A stretch of DNA of 64,000 bases, taken from an uncultured Porphyromonadaceae bacterium (GTDB taxonomy: Bacteria; Bacteroidota; Bacteroidia; Bacteroidales; Muribaculaceae). Position 1 is the first letter of the stretch. Each line of letters starts with the position of its first letter. Positions 42,485 to 51,365 of the stretch are shown here, piece after piece. The notes below the pieces were generated by a model, which was not told the origin of the DNA, ran no database searches, and worked only from the letters and a program-made list of their open reading frames with translations. Both the position numbers and the translations under genes were made by a program. The stretch spans positions 1-64,000 of the forward strand of contig URCF01000006.1 of the NCBI GenBank assembly GCA_900546365.1. The letters run 5' to 3'.

Positions 42485-42537
42485 GCCTGCACCGAAAAGC
42501 AGCGGGCACCGACACAGCCGTGTCAATGCCCGCATGA
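42485..42537. repeat. Direct repeat copy 2 of the acyltransferase 3' end
   Basis: 53 bases, one mismatch to 41791-41843. It is not attached to any gene; the short frame running into it has no recognisable product. Confidence 0.93.
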
Positions 42538-42569
42538 TGGTGCGTATAGTCGTATAATGTCTTTATCCT

Positions 42570-43064
42570 TCAGGATTTGTGGATGAGGGCTGTGGCCATG
42601 GCAGCAATGCCTTCCTTGCGTCCTGTGAATCCAAGCTTCTCAGTAGTGGTTGCTTTCACAGACACCCTGTCGATATCCACTTTCAAGTCGCAGGCAATGT
42701 TTTGCCGCATCTGCTCTATGTACGGGAGCATCTTGGGTGCCTGGGCTATGATGGTGATATCGGCGTTGCCTACAACAAACCCATTGGTTGCCAACAGATC
42801 CACCACCTTGCGTAGCAGCACACGCGAGTCGGCGCCTTCCCATTCGGCGCCGGTGTCGGGAAAATGATAGCCGATGTCGCGCATGGCGGCTGCTCCGAGC
42901 AGCGCGTCGGCCAACGCATGAAGTGCCACATCGGCGTCGCTGTGGCCCAGCAATCCAAGTTCGTATGGAATCTCCACACCGCACACCACCAGGCGGCGGT
43001 TTTCGGCAAAGCGGTGCACATCAAACCCGCTGCCAACCCTTATGTCGGGAATTGTGACGCTCAT
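42570..43064 (-). CDS. ispF: 2-C-methyl-D-erythritol 2,4-cyclodiphosphate synthase
   Basis: A 164-residue IspF of the MEP pathway of isoprenoid synthesis. Zinc ligands are in GSGFDVHRF (D15, H17) and LLGHSDADVALHALADALLG; further blocks are IGYHFPDT and the C-terminal KATTTEKLGFTGRKEGIA. The start overlaps the porV stop by 4 bases (ATGA). Confidence 0.97.
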   Translation of the reverse strand: MSVTIPDIRVGSGFDVHRFAENRRLVVCGVEIPYELGLLGHSDADVALHALADALLGAAAMRDIGYHFPDTGAEWEGADSRVLLRKVVDLLATNGFVVGNADITIIAQAPKMLPYIEQMRQNIACDLKVDIDRVSVKATTTEKLGFTGRKEGIAAMATALIHKS

Positions 43065-44275
43065 CGTTTGCCAAGCAGCTCCTTGAGGCCGTCCATATCA
43101 AAGGTGAGAGTGAAGCGGAGTGTCTGGTCAAGCGGAGAGGATTGCGCGGTGGCAATCATATAGGCGGCATCAAGGCGCACCACGTTGAGCGAGAATCCGG
43201 CACCCATACTGAAATATTTGCGGTTACCTTTCATGGCGCTCTCATAGTTGTAGCCGGCACGCACAAAGAACTGCTGGTTGTAGTTGTACTCCGCGCCGAG
43301 ACTCCAGTTGATCTCTTTCAGCTCCTCCTTGAAGCCGCCGGGAGCGTCACCGAAAGACTTGAAGATACCTGTGATAGGCGACATATTCTCCCATTTCTCA
43401 AGTGCTTCATCGTACTCGCGGTCCACATCGAGCTCATCCTTTCCTTCGCCTTCGTAATCTTTACGACGGGGACGGGTGGGCACGAGCATCTTGTTGAGGT
43501 CAAGGTTGACAGCGAGGTTGTGATAGTCGGCCAGCGGAAACATGAACGAGGTGCCGATACGGAGATTGGTGGGAAGAAATGCTGGATCGTTGCCGTTGTT
43601 GTACGACACCTTGGTACCGATATTGGAGATGTTCCAACCCCACGCCCACTGACATTCGTTGCGGCCCACCATCGGGTAGGTCACGAAATAACCGGCGATG
43701 TCGGCGGCAAAGGCACTTGCACCGGAACTTTGGTCACCCGCATAGGAGTCGGAAAAACCGAGGTCGGAGTAGATGTAGCGGAACACCACGCCCATGGAGA
43801 ATTTCTCACTCAGCTTTCGCGAATAGCCTATATCAAACGACATTTCGTAGGGGTTCAATGTTTGTGCGGCGGCATAGTTGTCGGGGTTGTTGGTGGTCAC
43901 CTCACCGAGCGAGAAATAGCGCAGGGAGGCCGACACAGCCTGATTGTCGCCCGATCCTATCTTCCAGTAACCGGCAAGGTTGGCCAGGAAAATGTCGTTG
44001 ACCAACTTGCGCAGCCAGGGGGTGTAGCTGATACTTGCCGCGGCGGTGCTGTAGGCAAACGCATATTTCGAGGGGTTCCAGTATTGCGAGTTGGCATCGG
44101 GGTCGGTGGCTGCGCCGAGGTCACCCATCGACGCACCGCGTGCATCGGGAGCGATGCTGAGCGAAGTGACACCGGTCTGCACCGGATTGAAGTCATCCTT
44201 GTCCTGCGCATAGAGGCCGGGCACTGCCACAAGCACGCCGAGAGCCACGCATATTGCCTTGAGAATATTGTTCAT
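43061..44275 (-). CDS. porV: Type IX secretion outer-membrane protein PorV
   Basis: 404 residues from ATG 44275; signal MNNILKAICVALGVLVAVPG then LYAQ. The mature N-terminus (TSLSIAPDARGASMGDLGAA, then TDPDANSQYWNPSKYAF) is characteristic of PorV/LptO, a FadL-like 14-strand barrel that shuttles cargo from the SprA translocon to the PorU attachment complex. The open frame extends 42 codons upstream of the signal peptide and was trimmed. Its presence supports the sorting-domain assignments elsewhere in the window. porU is not adjacent. A near-consensus TATCTTG lies about 35 bases upstream. Confidence 0.9.
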   Translation of the reverse strand: MNNILKAICVALGVLVAVPGLYAQDKDDFNPVQTGVTSLSIAPDARGASMGDLGAATDPDANSQYWNPSKYAFAYSTAAASISYTPWLRKLVNDIFLANLAGYWKIGSGDNQAVSASLRYFSLGEVTTNNPDNYAAAQTLNPYEMSFDIGYSRKLSEKFSMGVVFRYIYSDLGFSDSYAGDQSSGASAFAADIAGYFVTYPMVGRNECQWAWGWNISNIGTKVSYNNGNDPAFLPTNLRIGTSFMFPLADYHNLAVNLDLNKMLVPTRPRRKDYEGEGKDELDVDREYDEALEKWENMSPITGIFKSFGDAPGGFKEELKEINWSLGAEYNYNQQFFVRAGYNYESAMKGNRKYFSMGAGFSLNVVRLDAAYMIATAQSSPLDQTLRFTLTFDMDGLKELLGKR

Positions 44276-44366
44276 TGATGGTGGTATAATCGATATTGAT
44301 GTTGTGCAACAAGATAGTTTATCAATTATATAACTCCAAACGGTGCGGATTATTGCCACGCCGGGT

Positions 44367-44402
44367 AAAAAACAAGCGTGCGCCCCTGTGGAGGAACGCA
44401 CG
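44367..44402 (-). terminator. Terminator of korAB
   Basis: On the minus strand a 7-base stem GCGTGCG with CGCACGC (44376-44382 with 44396-44402), 13-base loop, then TTGTTTTTT. It lies 26 bases past the korB stop. Confidence 0.8.
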
Positions 44403-44428
44403 CGTTATATTAGTATGCATGGCTGAAG

Positions 44429-45442
44429 TCACTTCACTTCCCAGGTCTCGCCGGCAAGAATCATGGAGCGGAGTGAGTCAAACCCTTTCTTGGCTCTCAC
44501 CTCTTCCACCTGACGGTCCACCTCGTCATTGTAGGTGGGGGCGTCCACATCGCGAATCACGCCGATGGCCAAAGGAAGTTCCCTTCCGTCCATCATAGCC
44601 AGCTGCTGATGGAGGAAATTGCTCGGGGTGTGGGCATCATGCACCAGCACATCGTCGATGGTGTAGCCGTCCTTGCCCACCTCCACAGCCTTGAGGAGGA
44701 ACCCGTTCTGCACCAGTCCCATCTCCTTGTTTTTGCCGAAGAGCATCTTCTCTCCGTGCACCAGATGGATGGTGCGCTCGGCGCGGTGCTCGCGGTCGGT
44801 GATGAAGTTATGGACACCGTTGTTGAAAATCACACAGTTCTGGAGCAGCTCCACCACCGAAGTGCCTTTGTGTAGCGCGGCGGCGGTGAGCACCTCCTGC
44901 GACACCCCAAGCTCCACATCGATGGTGCGGGCAAAGAAGTTGCCGCGTGCACCAAACACCAGTTCGGCGGGGATGAAGGGGTCCTCGGTGGTGCCGTAAG
45001 GCGAGGATTTGGACACAAAGCCGCGGTCGGAGGTAGGCGAATACTGTCCTTTTGTGAGACCGTAGATTTTGTTGTTGAGCAGCAGCATGTTGATGTCGAT
45101 GTTGCGTCGTACGGCATGAATGAAATGGTTGCCGCCGATGGCCAGGCCGTCGCCGTCGCCCGAAATCTGCCATACGGTCATCTCCGGGTTGGCCACCTTG
45201 AAGCCTGTGGCGATGGCAGCCGCACGGCCATGAATGGTGTGAAACCCATAGGTGTTCATATAGTAGGGCAAGCGCGAGGAACAGCCAATGCCCGAAATCA
45301 CAGCAGTTTTATGAGGTGCCACACCCACAGCGGCCATAGCCTTGTGGAGGGAGTTGAGAATAGCGTGGTCGCCACAACCGGGGCACCAGCGCACCGGTTG
45401 GTCGCTCTTATAATTGGCGGGGGTATATTGCTGATTGTCCAT
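44429..45442 (-). CDS. korB: 2-oxoacid:ferredoxin oxidoreductase subunit beta
   Basis: A 337-residue TPP-binding beta subunit. Features: RWCPGCGDHAILNSLHKAM near residue 18 and the TPP motif QISGDGDGLAIGGNHFIHA followed by LLLNNKIYGLTKGQYSPTS. With the alpha subunit it oxidatively decarboxylates a 2-oxoacid, probably 2-oxoglutarate, to the CoA ester and passes electrons to ferredoxin; in anaerobes it can run in the reductive direction. Substrate is inferred from similarity to the Kor type. 8 bases after korA. Confidence 0.92.
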   Translation of the reverse strand: MDNQQYTPANYKSDQPVRWCPGCGDHAILNSLHKAMAAVGVAPHKTAVISGIGCSSRLPYYMNTYGFHTIHGRAAAIATGFKVANPEMTVWQISGDGDGLAIGGNHFIHAVRRNIDINMLLLNNKIYGLTKGQYSPTSDRGFVSKSSPYGTTEDPFIPAELVFGARGNFFARTIDVELGVSQEVLTAAALHKGTSVVELLQNCVIFNNGVHNFITDREHRAERTIHLVHGEKMLFGKNKEMGLVQNGFLLKAVEVGKDGYTIDDVLVHDAHTPSNFLHQQLAMMDGRELPLAIGVIRDVDAPTYNDEVDRQVEEVRAKKGFDSLRSMILAGETWEVK

Positions 45443-45450
45443 CGGTTCTG

Positions 45451-47301
45451 TTATTTATTCATTATTTGAAGCATTGCGTCAATAATCTCTTTGACCAGGA
45501 ACGGCTGTCCCTGCACCTTGTTGATGCGCTCGATATGCACGCCGGGGAATTTGCCCTGCAGATAGTCGGCAAACTGTCCGGTGTTGAGCTCAGCCACCAC
45601 CACGGTTTTGAACTTGCCAAGCAGCTCGGCAGTGTTGGCCGGGAGGGGATTGATATAGCGGAAATGAGTGAACGCCACCTTTTTGCCGGCTTTTCTAAGT
45701 TCGGCAGCGGCGGTGCGCAGATGTCCGTATGTACCACCCCATCCGGTGAGCAGGATATCGGCATCCTCATCGCCGAGCAGCTCAAGAGCAGGGATATCGT
45801 CGGCTATGCGGGCAATCTTCTCCTTGCGGGTGTACACCATCTTCTCATGATTGGCGGCATCGGTGCTGATAGCTCCGGTGAGATAATCTTTCTCCAAACC
45901 TCCCAGACGGTGTGCGGCACCCTCGGTGCCGGGAATAGCCCAGTAGCGCACCTTGTTGTCCTCGCGGCGTTCGTATGGACGCCATCCGCCGGCATCGATA
46001 CGCTCCTGCGGCAAGTATGGCGGCTTGATGGCGGGATATTCATCAGCCTCGGGAACACGCCATGCGGATGAACCGTTGCCGATGAACGCATCGCTCAGCA
46101 GAATCACCGGAGTCATGTGCTCCATGGCGATTCTTGCGGCCTCGAACGCCATGGTGAAGCAATCGGTGGGGCTTGCCGGAGCCACCACGCACACGGGCGA
46201 CTCACCGTTGCGGCCATACAGGGCCTGCATGAGGTCGGTCTGTTCGGTCTTGGTGGGCAAGCCGGTGGAAGGGCCGCCGCGCTGCACATCAATCACCACG
46301 AGCGGAAGCTCTGCAATCACAGCAAGGCCGATACCTTCGCTTTTCAGCGCGAGGCCGGGGCCGGAGGTGGAAGTGACAGCCAGATCGCCGGCAAACGAGG
46401 CACCGATGGCCGAGCAAACGCCTGCAATCTCGTCCTCCATCTGCACAGCCTTCACACCCAAATCCTTGCGTTTGGCCAGCTCATGGAGAATGTCGGTGGC
46501 GGGAGTGATGGGATAGCTGCCGAGGAACAGCGGCCGGCCACTCTTTTCGGAAGCCATAATCAAGCCCCAGGCGGTGGCGGTGTTGCCGTTGATGTCGGTG
46601 TAAACACCCGGGCGGGCAGCCTCGCTCTCAACGCGATAGGTGCTCACCCCGGCATGTATGTTGCTGCCGTAGTCGAAGCCGGACTGAAGCACCTTGGCAT
46701 TGGCCTCATAGATGGCCGGCTTTTTGGCAAATTTGTTTTTCAAGAATTTAAGCACACTCTCCATCGGGCGGTCGAACAGCCAGCACACCAGACCGAGCGC
46801 GAAGAAGTTGCGGCACTTGAGCACACTCTTGTTGTCGAGTCCGGAACCCTCGAGAGCGGCCTTGGTCATGGATGTGACGGGCACCTCGAGCACCTGAGCG
46901 GTGATTCCGAGCTCCTTGATGGGGTCATCGGTGGCATAAAGAGCCTTCTTGAGGTCGGCTTCCTTGAACGAGTCGATGTCAAGGATTATCACACCGCCAT
47001 GCTTCACATAGCGTGCGTTCTGCTTCAGCGCGGCTGCATTCATCGCCACAAGCACATCACATTGGTCGCCGGGAGTGTGAACCCCCTTGCCCACGCTCAC
47101 CTGGAATCCCGACACACCGCCGAGCGAACCCTGCGGGGCGCGGATTTCAGCCGGATAATCGGGAAAGGTGGACACCTCGTTGCCCAAGCCGGCCGACACA
47201 TTGGTGAAGATATTACCCACAAGCTGCATTCCGTCGCCCGAGTCGCCCGAGAAACGAACCACAACCTTGTTAAGTGTCTTAACTTTGGTTTCTTCTAACA
47301 T
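45451..47301 (-). CDS. korA: 2-oxoacid:ferredoxin oxidoreductase subunit alpha (gamma-alpha fusion)
   Basis: 616 residues: an N-terminal gamma domain of about 200 residues (VRFSGDSGDGMQLVGNIFTN) fused to the pyrimidine-binding alpha domain (FLGSYPITPATDIL, AVTSTSGPGLALKSEGIGLA) and the CoA-side domain II. This fusion is normal for the Kor type. It functions with the beta subunit in the cytoplasm with TPP and CoA. A well-formed promoter lies 54 bases upstream and the terminator follows korB, so korAB is a two-gene operon. Confidence 0.92.
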   Translation of the reverse strand: MLEETKVKTLNKVVVRFSGDSGDGMQLVGNIFTNVSAGLGNEVSTFPDYPAEIRAPQGSLGGVSGFQVSVGKGVHTPGDQCDVLVAMNAAALKQNARYVKHGGVIILDIDSFKEADLKKALYATDDPIKELGITAQVLEVPVTSMTKAALEGSGLDNKSVLKCRNFFALGLVCWLFDRPMESVLKFLKNKFAKKPAIYEANAKVLQSGFDYGSNIHAGVSTYRVESEAARPGVYTDINGNTATAWGLIMASEKSGRPLFLGSYPITPATDILHELAKRKDLGVKAVQMEDEIAGVCSAIGASFAGDLAVTSTSGPGLALKSEGIGLAVIAELPLVVIDVQRGGPSTGLPTKTEQTDLMQALYGRNGESPVCVVAPASPTDCFTMAFEAARIAMEHMTPVILLSDAFIGNGSSAWRVPEADEYPAIKPPYLPQERIDAGGWRPYERREDNKVRYWAIPGTEGAAHRLGGLEKDYLTGAISTDAANHEKMVYTRKEKIARIADDIPALELLGDEDADILLTGWGGTYGHLRTAAAELRKAGKKVAFTHFRYINPLPANTAELLGKFKTVVVAELNTGQFADYLQGKFPGVHIERINKVQGQPFLVKEIIDAMLQIMNK

Positions 47302-47354
47302 GATTATTTATGCGGATTTTATTTATTTTTTCTTGGTATTAGCTAATTGCACGG

Positions 47355-47384
47355 CAAATATATTGAATATTTATCATTCGGCAA
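47355..47384 (-). promoter_or_regulatory. Promoter of korAB
   Basis: On the minus strand: TTG (47382-47384), 19-base spacer, TATATTTG (47355-47362). Confidence 0.75.
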
Positions 47385-47410
47385 TAATTTTTTCGTCCGC
47401 CTTGATGGCA

Positions 47411-48769
47411 CTATTCCGACCTGTTCACGCCCAAGAAGCGGAGGGGGAGTCCGTGGACGCTGCTGAGAATGGTGCCCTGGGAATAGACTGTGCGTCCGTT
47501 AAGGATGGTCATCTCCACGCGGCAGTTGAGGGAGAGTCCCTCAAGGGGCGTCCAGCCGCAGCGGCTCACCACCCAGTCGGGGGTGATGGTGTAAGGTTCG
47601 CAATCGTCGTCGGCTATCACGAGGTCGGCGTAGTATCCCTCGCGGATAAATCCCCTGCGGTCAATGCCATACACCAGCGCGGGATTGTGGCACATGGCCT
47701 GCACTATCCGCTCGAGTGTGAATTCATGCTCGCTGCACATCTGCATCATCACGGGGAGCGAGAACTGAATCATCGGCATTCCGGACACGGCCTTCAGCAC
47801 GCTCCCTTGCTTCTCCGCGGGCAGATGCGGGGCATGGTCGGTGGCGATGGTGTCGATCACGCTGTCGGCCACAGCGCGGCGGAGGGCATCCCTGTCCTCG
47901 GGGCGCTTTATGGCGGGATTGCACTTGATGCGCGATCCCATCACCGGGTATGCCTCATCCGTGAAGATGAGATATTGCGGGCATGTCTCGGCCGTGATGC
48001 GCTTCTTCTCCACCGGTCCGGGTGAGAAATACTGAAGCTCGTCGGCAGTGGAGATATGGCACACATGGAGCCGCGCTCCGGTGGCCTTTGCCAGCTCCAC
48101 GGCAGCGGCGGTAGCACGGCGGCACACCTCATGGTTGCGTATCACGGGGTGGAAAGCTATCTCCAGCTCCTCGCCATAGCGGTCCACCACGGCCTTGCGA
48201 CGCTCGGCTATGAGCTGCTCGTCCTCGGCGTGGACGGCAATAAGCGCGGGCACCTCGGTGAAGATACGTTTGATGATGCTGTTGTCATTGACAAGCATAT
48301 TGCCCGTGGATGAGCCGAGAAACAGCTTAACGCCGGCACACCCGGAGTAGTCCACCTTGAGTAGGGTGTCGATATTGCTGTTGGTGGCGCCGATGAAAAA
48401 ACCGTAGTTGGCCGTAGCCACAGCAGCCGCACGCTCTTTTTTCTGCTCCAGAGCCTCGAGAGTGACAGTGGCGGGGTTGGTGTTGGGCATGTCGATGAAA
48501 GAGGTGACACCTCCGGCGGCAGCGGCATGGCTTTCGGTGGCCATATCACCCTTGTGGGTCAGCCCGGGGTCGCGGAAATGCACATGGGTGTCAATCACAC
48601 CGGGGAGTAGCAGTTTGCCGCGGGCATCAATCATGCGGTCGGCGGTCACATCTTCGGGCAGAGGCCCGCGCCCCACGCGGCTTATCAGCTCGCCGTCAAC
48701 GAGCACCCAACCGTTGAACATTTCGCCTTCGTTGACAATCCGGGCGTTGTGAATCAGCATCGTAGCCAT
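47411..48769 (-). CDS. pyrC: Dihydroorotase
   Basis: A 452-residue class-I dihydroorotase of the amidohydrolase family, closing carbamoyl aspartate to dihydroorotate in pyrimidine synthesis. The metal centre is visible: DTHVHFRDPG (about residue 60), the Lys of GVKLFLGSSTGNM, VHAEDEQL, HVCHIST and IATDHAPH. It starts 3 bases after the GT2 stop. An internal ATG at 48760 is an alternative start. Allantoinase is less likely given the context. Confidence 0.92.
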   Translation of the reverse strand: MATMLIHNARIVNEGEMFNGWVLVDGELISRVGRGPLPEDVTADRMIDARGKLLLPGVIDTHVHFRDPGLTHKGDMATESHAAAAGGVTSFIDMPNTNPATVTLEALEQKKERAAAVATANYGFFIGATNSNIDTLLKVDYSGCAGVKLFLGSSTGNMLVNDNSIIKRIFTEVPALIAVHAEDEQLIAERRKAVVDRYGEELEIAFHPVIRNHEVCRRATAAAVELAKATGARLHVCHISTADELQYFSPGPVEKKRITAETCPQYLIFTDEAYPVMGSRIKCNPAIKRPEDRDALRRAVADSVIDTIATDHAPHLPAEKQGSVLKAVSGMPMIQFSLPVMMQMCSEHEFTLERIVQAMCHNPALVYGIDRRGFIREGYYADLVIADDDCEPYTITPDWVVSRCGWTPLEGLSLNCRVEMTILNGRTVYSQGTILSSVHGLPLRFLGVNRSE

Positions 48770-48772
48770 CTG

Positions 48773-49603
48773 TTATTGCACTTTTTTGTATTTATTGCCG
48801 AGGCTGTCGAGCTTGAGGCGAATCACGCCAAACACAGCCTCGCTGAATATGCCGCTCGACATCTTGCTTGTGCCAAGCACACGGTTGACAAACACAATGG
48901 GCACCTCCTTGATATCGAATCCCATCTTGTAGGCGGTGAATTTCATCTCAATCTGGAATGCATACCCTTTGAAACGGATGGCATCGAGATCCATAGCCTC
49001 GAGCACCCGGCGACGGTAGCATACAAACCCCGCGGTGGTGTCGCGCACCGGCATCCCGGTGACTATCCTCACGTATGCGCTGGCATAGTAGGACATAAGC
49101 ACACGCCCCATGGGCCAGTTCACCACATTGACGCCGGTGACATAACGCGAACCGATGGCCACATCGGCCCCCTCTTTGGCGCAAGCGTCATAGAGCGCCA
49201 GCAGGTCAGCGGGGTTGTGGGAAAAGTCGGCATCCATCTCAAACACATACTCATATTGCGGCCTCGCAAGTGCCCATTTGAAACCGGCGATATAGGCTGT
49301 GCCGAGACCGAGCTTGCCTTTGCGCTCGAGCAGATGCACTCTGTCGGGCCATTGCTCCATCTTCTCGCGCACAATAGCGGCAGTGCCGTCGGGCGAGCCA
49401 TCGTCAATCACCAGCAGATTGAAGCTGCGCGGCAACCGCATCACCGCATCGATGACTGCGGCGATATTCTCTTTTTCATTATAGGTGGGTATCAGCACCA
49501 AAGAGTCCACCTTGGCGGCATCCACATTCAGGTCGGGCTCGGGGAGTGGCTGAAAGAAATTCTTGCGATACATATTTATTATGGTATGTTTTTTGTCTGT
49601 CAA
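48773..49603 (-). CDS. Polyprenol-phosphate mannosyltransferase-like GT2
   Basis: A 276-residue glycosyltransferase family 2 protein of the dolichol-phosphate-mannose synthase type: LVLIPTYNEKENIAAVIDAV, IDDGSPDGTA, the DAD motif in FEMDADFSHNP, and GSRYVTG. It lacks the extra membrane domain of DPMS type III proteins. It would charge polyprenyl phosphate with a sugar for later transfer across the membrane, which fits protein O-glycosylation known in Bacteroidetes (inference). Its ATG overlaps the barrel gene's stop as ATGA; ATG 49573 is an alternative. Confidence 0.87.
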   Translation of the reverse strand: MTDKKHTIINMYRKNFFQPLPEPDLNVDAAKVDSLVLIPTYNEKENIAAVIDAVMRLPRSFNLLVIDDGSPDGTAAIVREKMEQWPDRVHLLERKGKLGLGTAYIAGFKWALARPQYEYVFEMDADFSHNPADLLALYDACAKEGADVAIGSRYVTGVNVVNWPMGRVLMSYYASAYVRIVTGMPVRDTTAGFVCYRRRVLEAMDLDAIRFKGYAFQIEMKFTAYKMGFDIKEVPIVFVNRVLGTSKMSSGIFSEAVFGVIRLKLDSLGNKYKKVQ

Positions 49604-51342
49604 AATTTATATGTTGCTCCAAGGAGGCCGTTGATGCCCTGCGATGGAACACCGCCAATCAGCAGGTGGCGTCGGCAGAGCAGATTCTCCCCACGCACAA
49701 ACGCGCTCCATTGGTCGGTGATGCGGTAGAGCGCACCCACCTTGAGGTTGGAAATCGTGCCGAGGGAAAAGCTCTCGCTGGTATTGGGGCAAATCTGCGC
49801 CCTCCCCTGCCGGTATTCCCACCCGACGGTGACATCGAGCTGCTTGAGGGGGCACACACGCAGATCTGCACTCACCAGATGTTTGGCACGGTCGCGCCAC
49901 AGATAATACCCTCTTGAGGGTCCTTGCGGAGCGGTTTCATACGCCAGTTTCAGCTCCATTTTGGTGCCATAGCGGTAGCCCAAGGCACCGCGGAGCCGGT
50001 AGCCGCGCATTTTAGTGGGAGTGAAAATGGTGAGTCCGTCCTCCGGCACCACCGGCATCAGCCAGTCGTTGGCGGCGGCGTAGAGCCACGACACCTCCAC
50101 CGACACACCGCGCATCGGACCGAAAGTGACACCACCCTCCACTGTCACAGGCACATGGGAGTTCTTGAACGCCATGCTCGACAAGCTGTAGGGGGTAACA
50201 TCAAACAGTGATGTGAGAGTGTTCTGCCATTCGCCGCCTCCGGCTTTGCCATAGACAGCGAGCAGCGACAAGGGGCGCCATGTGAGGTTGACATCCGGGG
50301 CAATATGAATAGCTTTGCCGGAGTTGACAGTCACCTGAGCCTTCACCCCGGCGCGAAGATCCACCTGAGCCATGGAAAGTTTGTAGTACGGCGCAAGGGT
50401 CACCAGCCCGTGGGTGTGGCGGCCGGTCTGAGTCATATCATACCATCCCTGAGGGGAGTCGGGGGAGTAGGAGCGGAGAAATTCGGCATGTGTGTGGCGT
50501 GAATTGCTGAGCAGATTGGCCTCCACGGCGATTCCGGCACGCTGGGTATCGCCGATTTTTGACGACACACCGCCCTGGACGCTCACCTTTGTTTCATGCG
50601 CGGGACGCATACGCTCCATCTCCGCACTGCCATCGGGGAGAGTGTTGGGAATTTCAAGGTCGGGAGAAAAAGAGTAGCTGAAAAATCCCACGCCGGCACC
50701 CACGCCGTAGGAGAGGGTGGAGGAGCTGCCGGTGTACATGCCGCTGAAATTGAACCGGTGCATCTGCTGCCGGCCCGTAGAGTCGGCACTTGCCGGGGTG
50801 GAGTAGCGGCCGAAAGTGTAGTCCACGCCGAAGTCAAGGAAGCGGTCGGCGCTCAGGGCATGGTGGAGGCTGGCGGCAGCGGTGACGCTGTTGCTCCGCT
50901 GCCACTGCCCGTTGAGCTGCGAGTCGCGGTAGTGTCCCTTATAGGCAGTGCCGTTGTACTGCACCCACGCATTGAGACGTGTGCGGTCGTTGTTGATGAA
51001 CTTGTATCCTGCCGACACCCCGAGATTATAGACCGGAGCAATCCCGAGCGCCACATATCCGTTATGCAAGGATGTGGCGATGGAGTCCCCCCACGCCACA
51101 GGGGCGAGAGTGGTGATGGATGGCCTGACAGTGGCAAACACGCTTCTGTCGCTGTAGTCGAGCTGCGGGCGGGGGAGCTGTGGCATCACAAACCTTGGAG
51201 CAAACCTGAGCATGGTCACATCTGTTTGCTCCGGCACTACCTCGTGCTCCACGGTAATCTCTTTGCGCAGGGTCTGCGCACTTGCGGCAGTTGCCACCAT
51301 AGCGGTCAACAGCACCGCCGCTGTATGTCGGATATCAATCAT
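49600..51342 (-). CDS. Outer-membrane beta-barrel protein without plug domain
   Basis: About 580 residues from ATG 51342 (MIDIRHTAAVLLTAMVATAA, then SAQ). The body is alternating aromatic/polar strands ending in NGLLGATYKF with a terminal Phe, typical of outer-membrane barrels. It resembles the barrel of TonB-dependent receptors but has no plug and no TonB box that I can see. Its function is unknown; in this cluster it follows a TPR protein, with which it may act. The open frame starts at 51360; the start at 51342 overlaps the TPR gene by 8 bases. Confidence 0.75.
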   Translation of the reverse strand: MIDIRHTAAVLLTAMVATAASAQTLRKEITVEHEVVPEQTDVTMLRFAPRFVMPQLPRPQLDYSDRSVFATVRPSITTLAPVAWGDSIATSLHNGYVALGIAPVYNLGVSAGYKFINNDRTRLNAWVQYNGTAYKGHYRDSQLNGQWQRSNSVTAAASLHHALSADRFLDFGVDYTFGRYSTPASADSTGRQQMHRFNFSGMYTGSSSTLSYGVGAGVGFFSYSFSPDLEIPNTLPDGSAEMERMRPAHETKVSVQGGVSSKIGDTQRAGIAVEANLLSNSRHTHAEFLRSYSPDSPQGWYDMTQTGRHTHGLVTLAPYYKLSMAQVDLRAGVKAQVTVNSGKAIHIAPDVNLTWRPLSLLAVYGKAGGGEWQNTLTSLFDVTPYSLSSMAFKNSHVPVTVEGGVTFGPMRGVSVEVSWLYAAANDWLMPVVPEDGLTIFTPTKMRGYRLRGALGYRYGTKMELKLAYETAPQGPSRGYYLWRDRAKHLVSADLRVCPLKQLDVTVGWEYRQGRAQICPNTSESFSLGTISNLKVGALYRITDQWSAFVRGENLLCRRHLLIGGVPSQGINGLLGATYKF

Positions 51343-51365
51343 TGTTGAGTCGGATATCAATCATT
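51328..51365. repeat. 16-base direct repeat at the TPR/barrel gene junction
   Basis: TCGGATATCAATCATT occurs at 51328-51343 and at 51350-51365. On the minus strand each copy encodes MIDIR, one as the TPR protein's near-C-terminus, the other as the barrel protein's first residues, in different frames. Confidence 0.8.

Noticed and set aside
42349..42537. Short plus-strand frame ending in the same 15 residues as the acyltransferase
   Set aside because: The shared end comes from repeat copy 2; the upstream part has no signal, motif or good start context.
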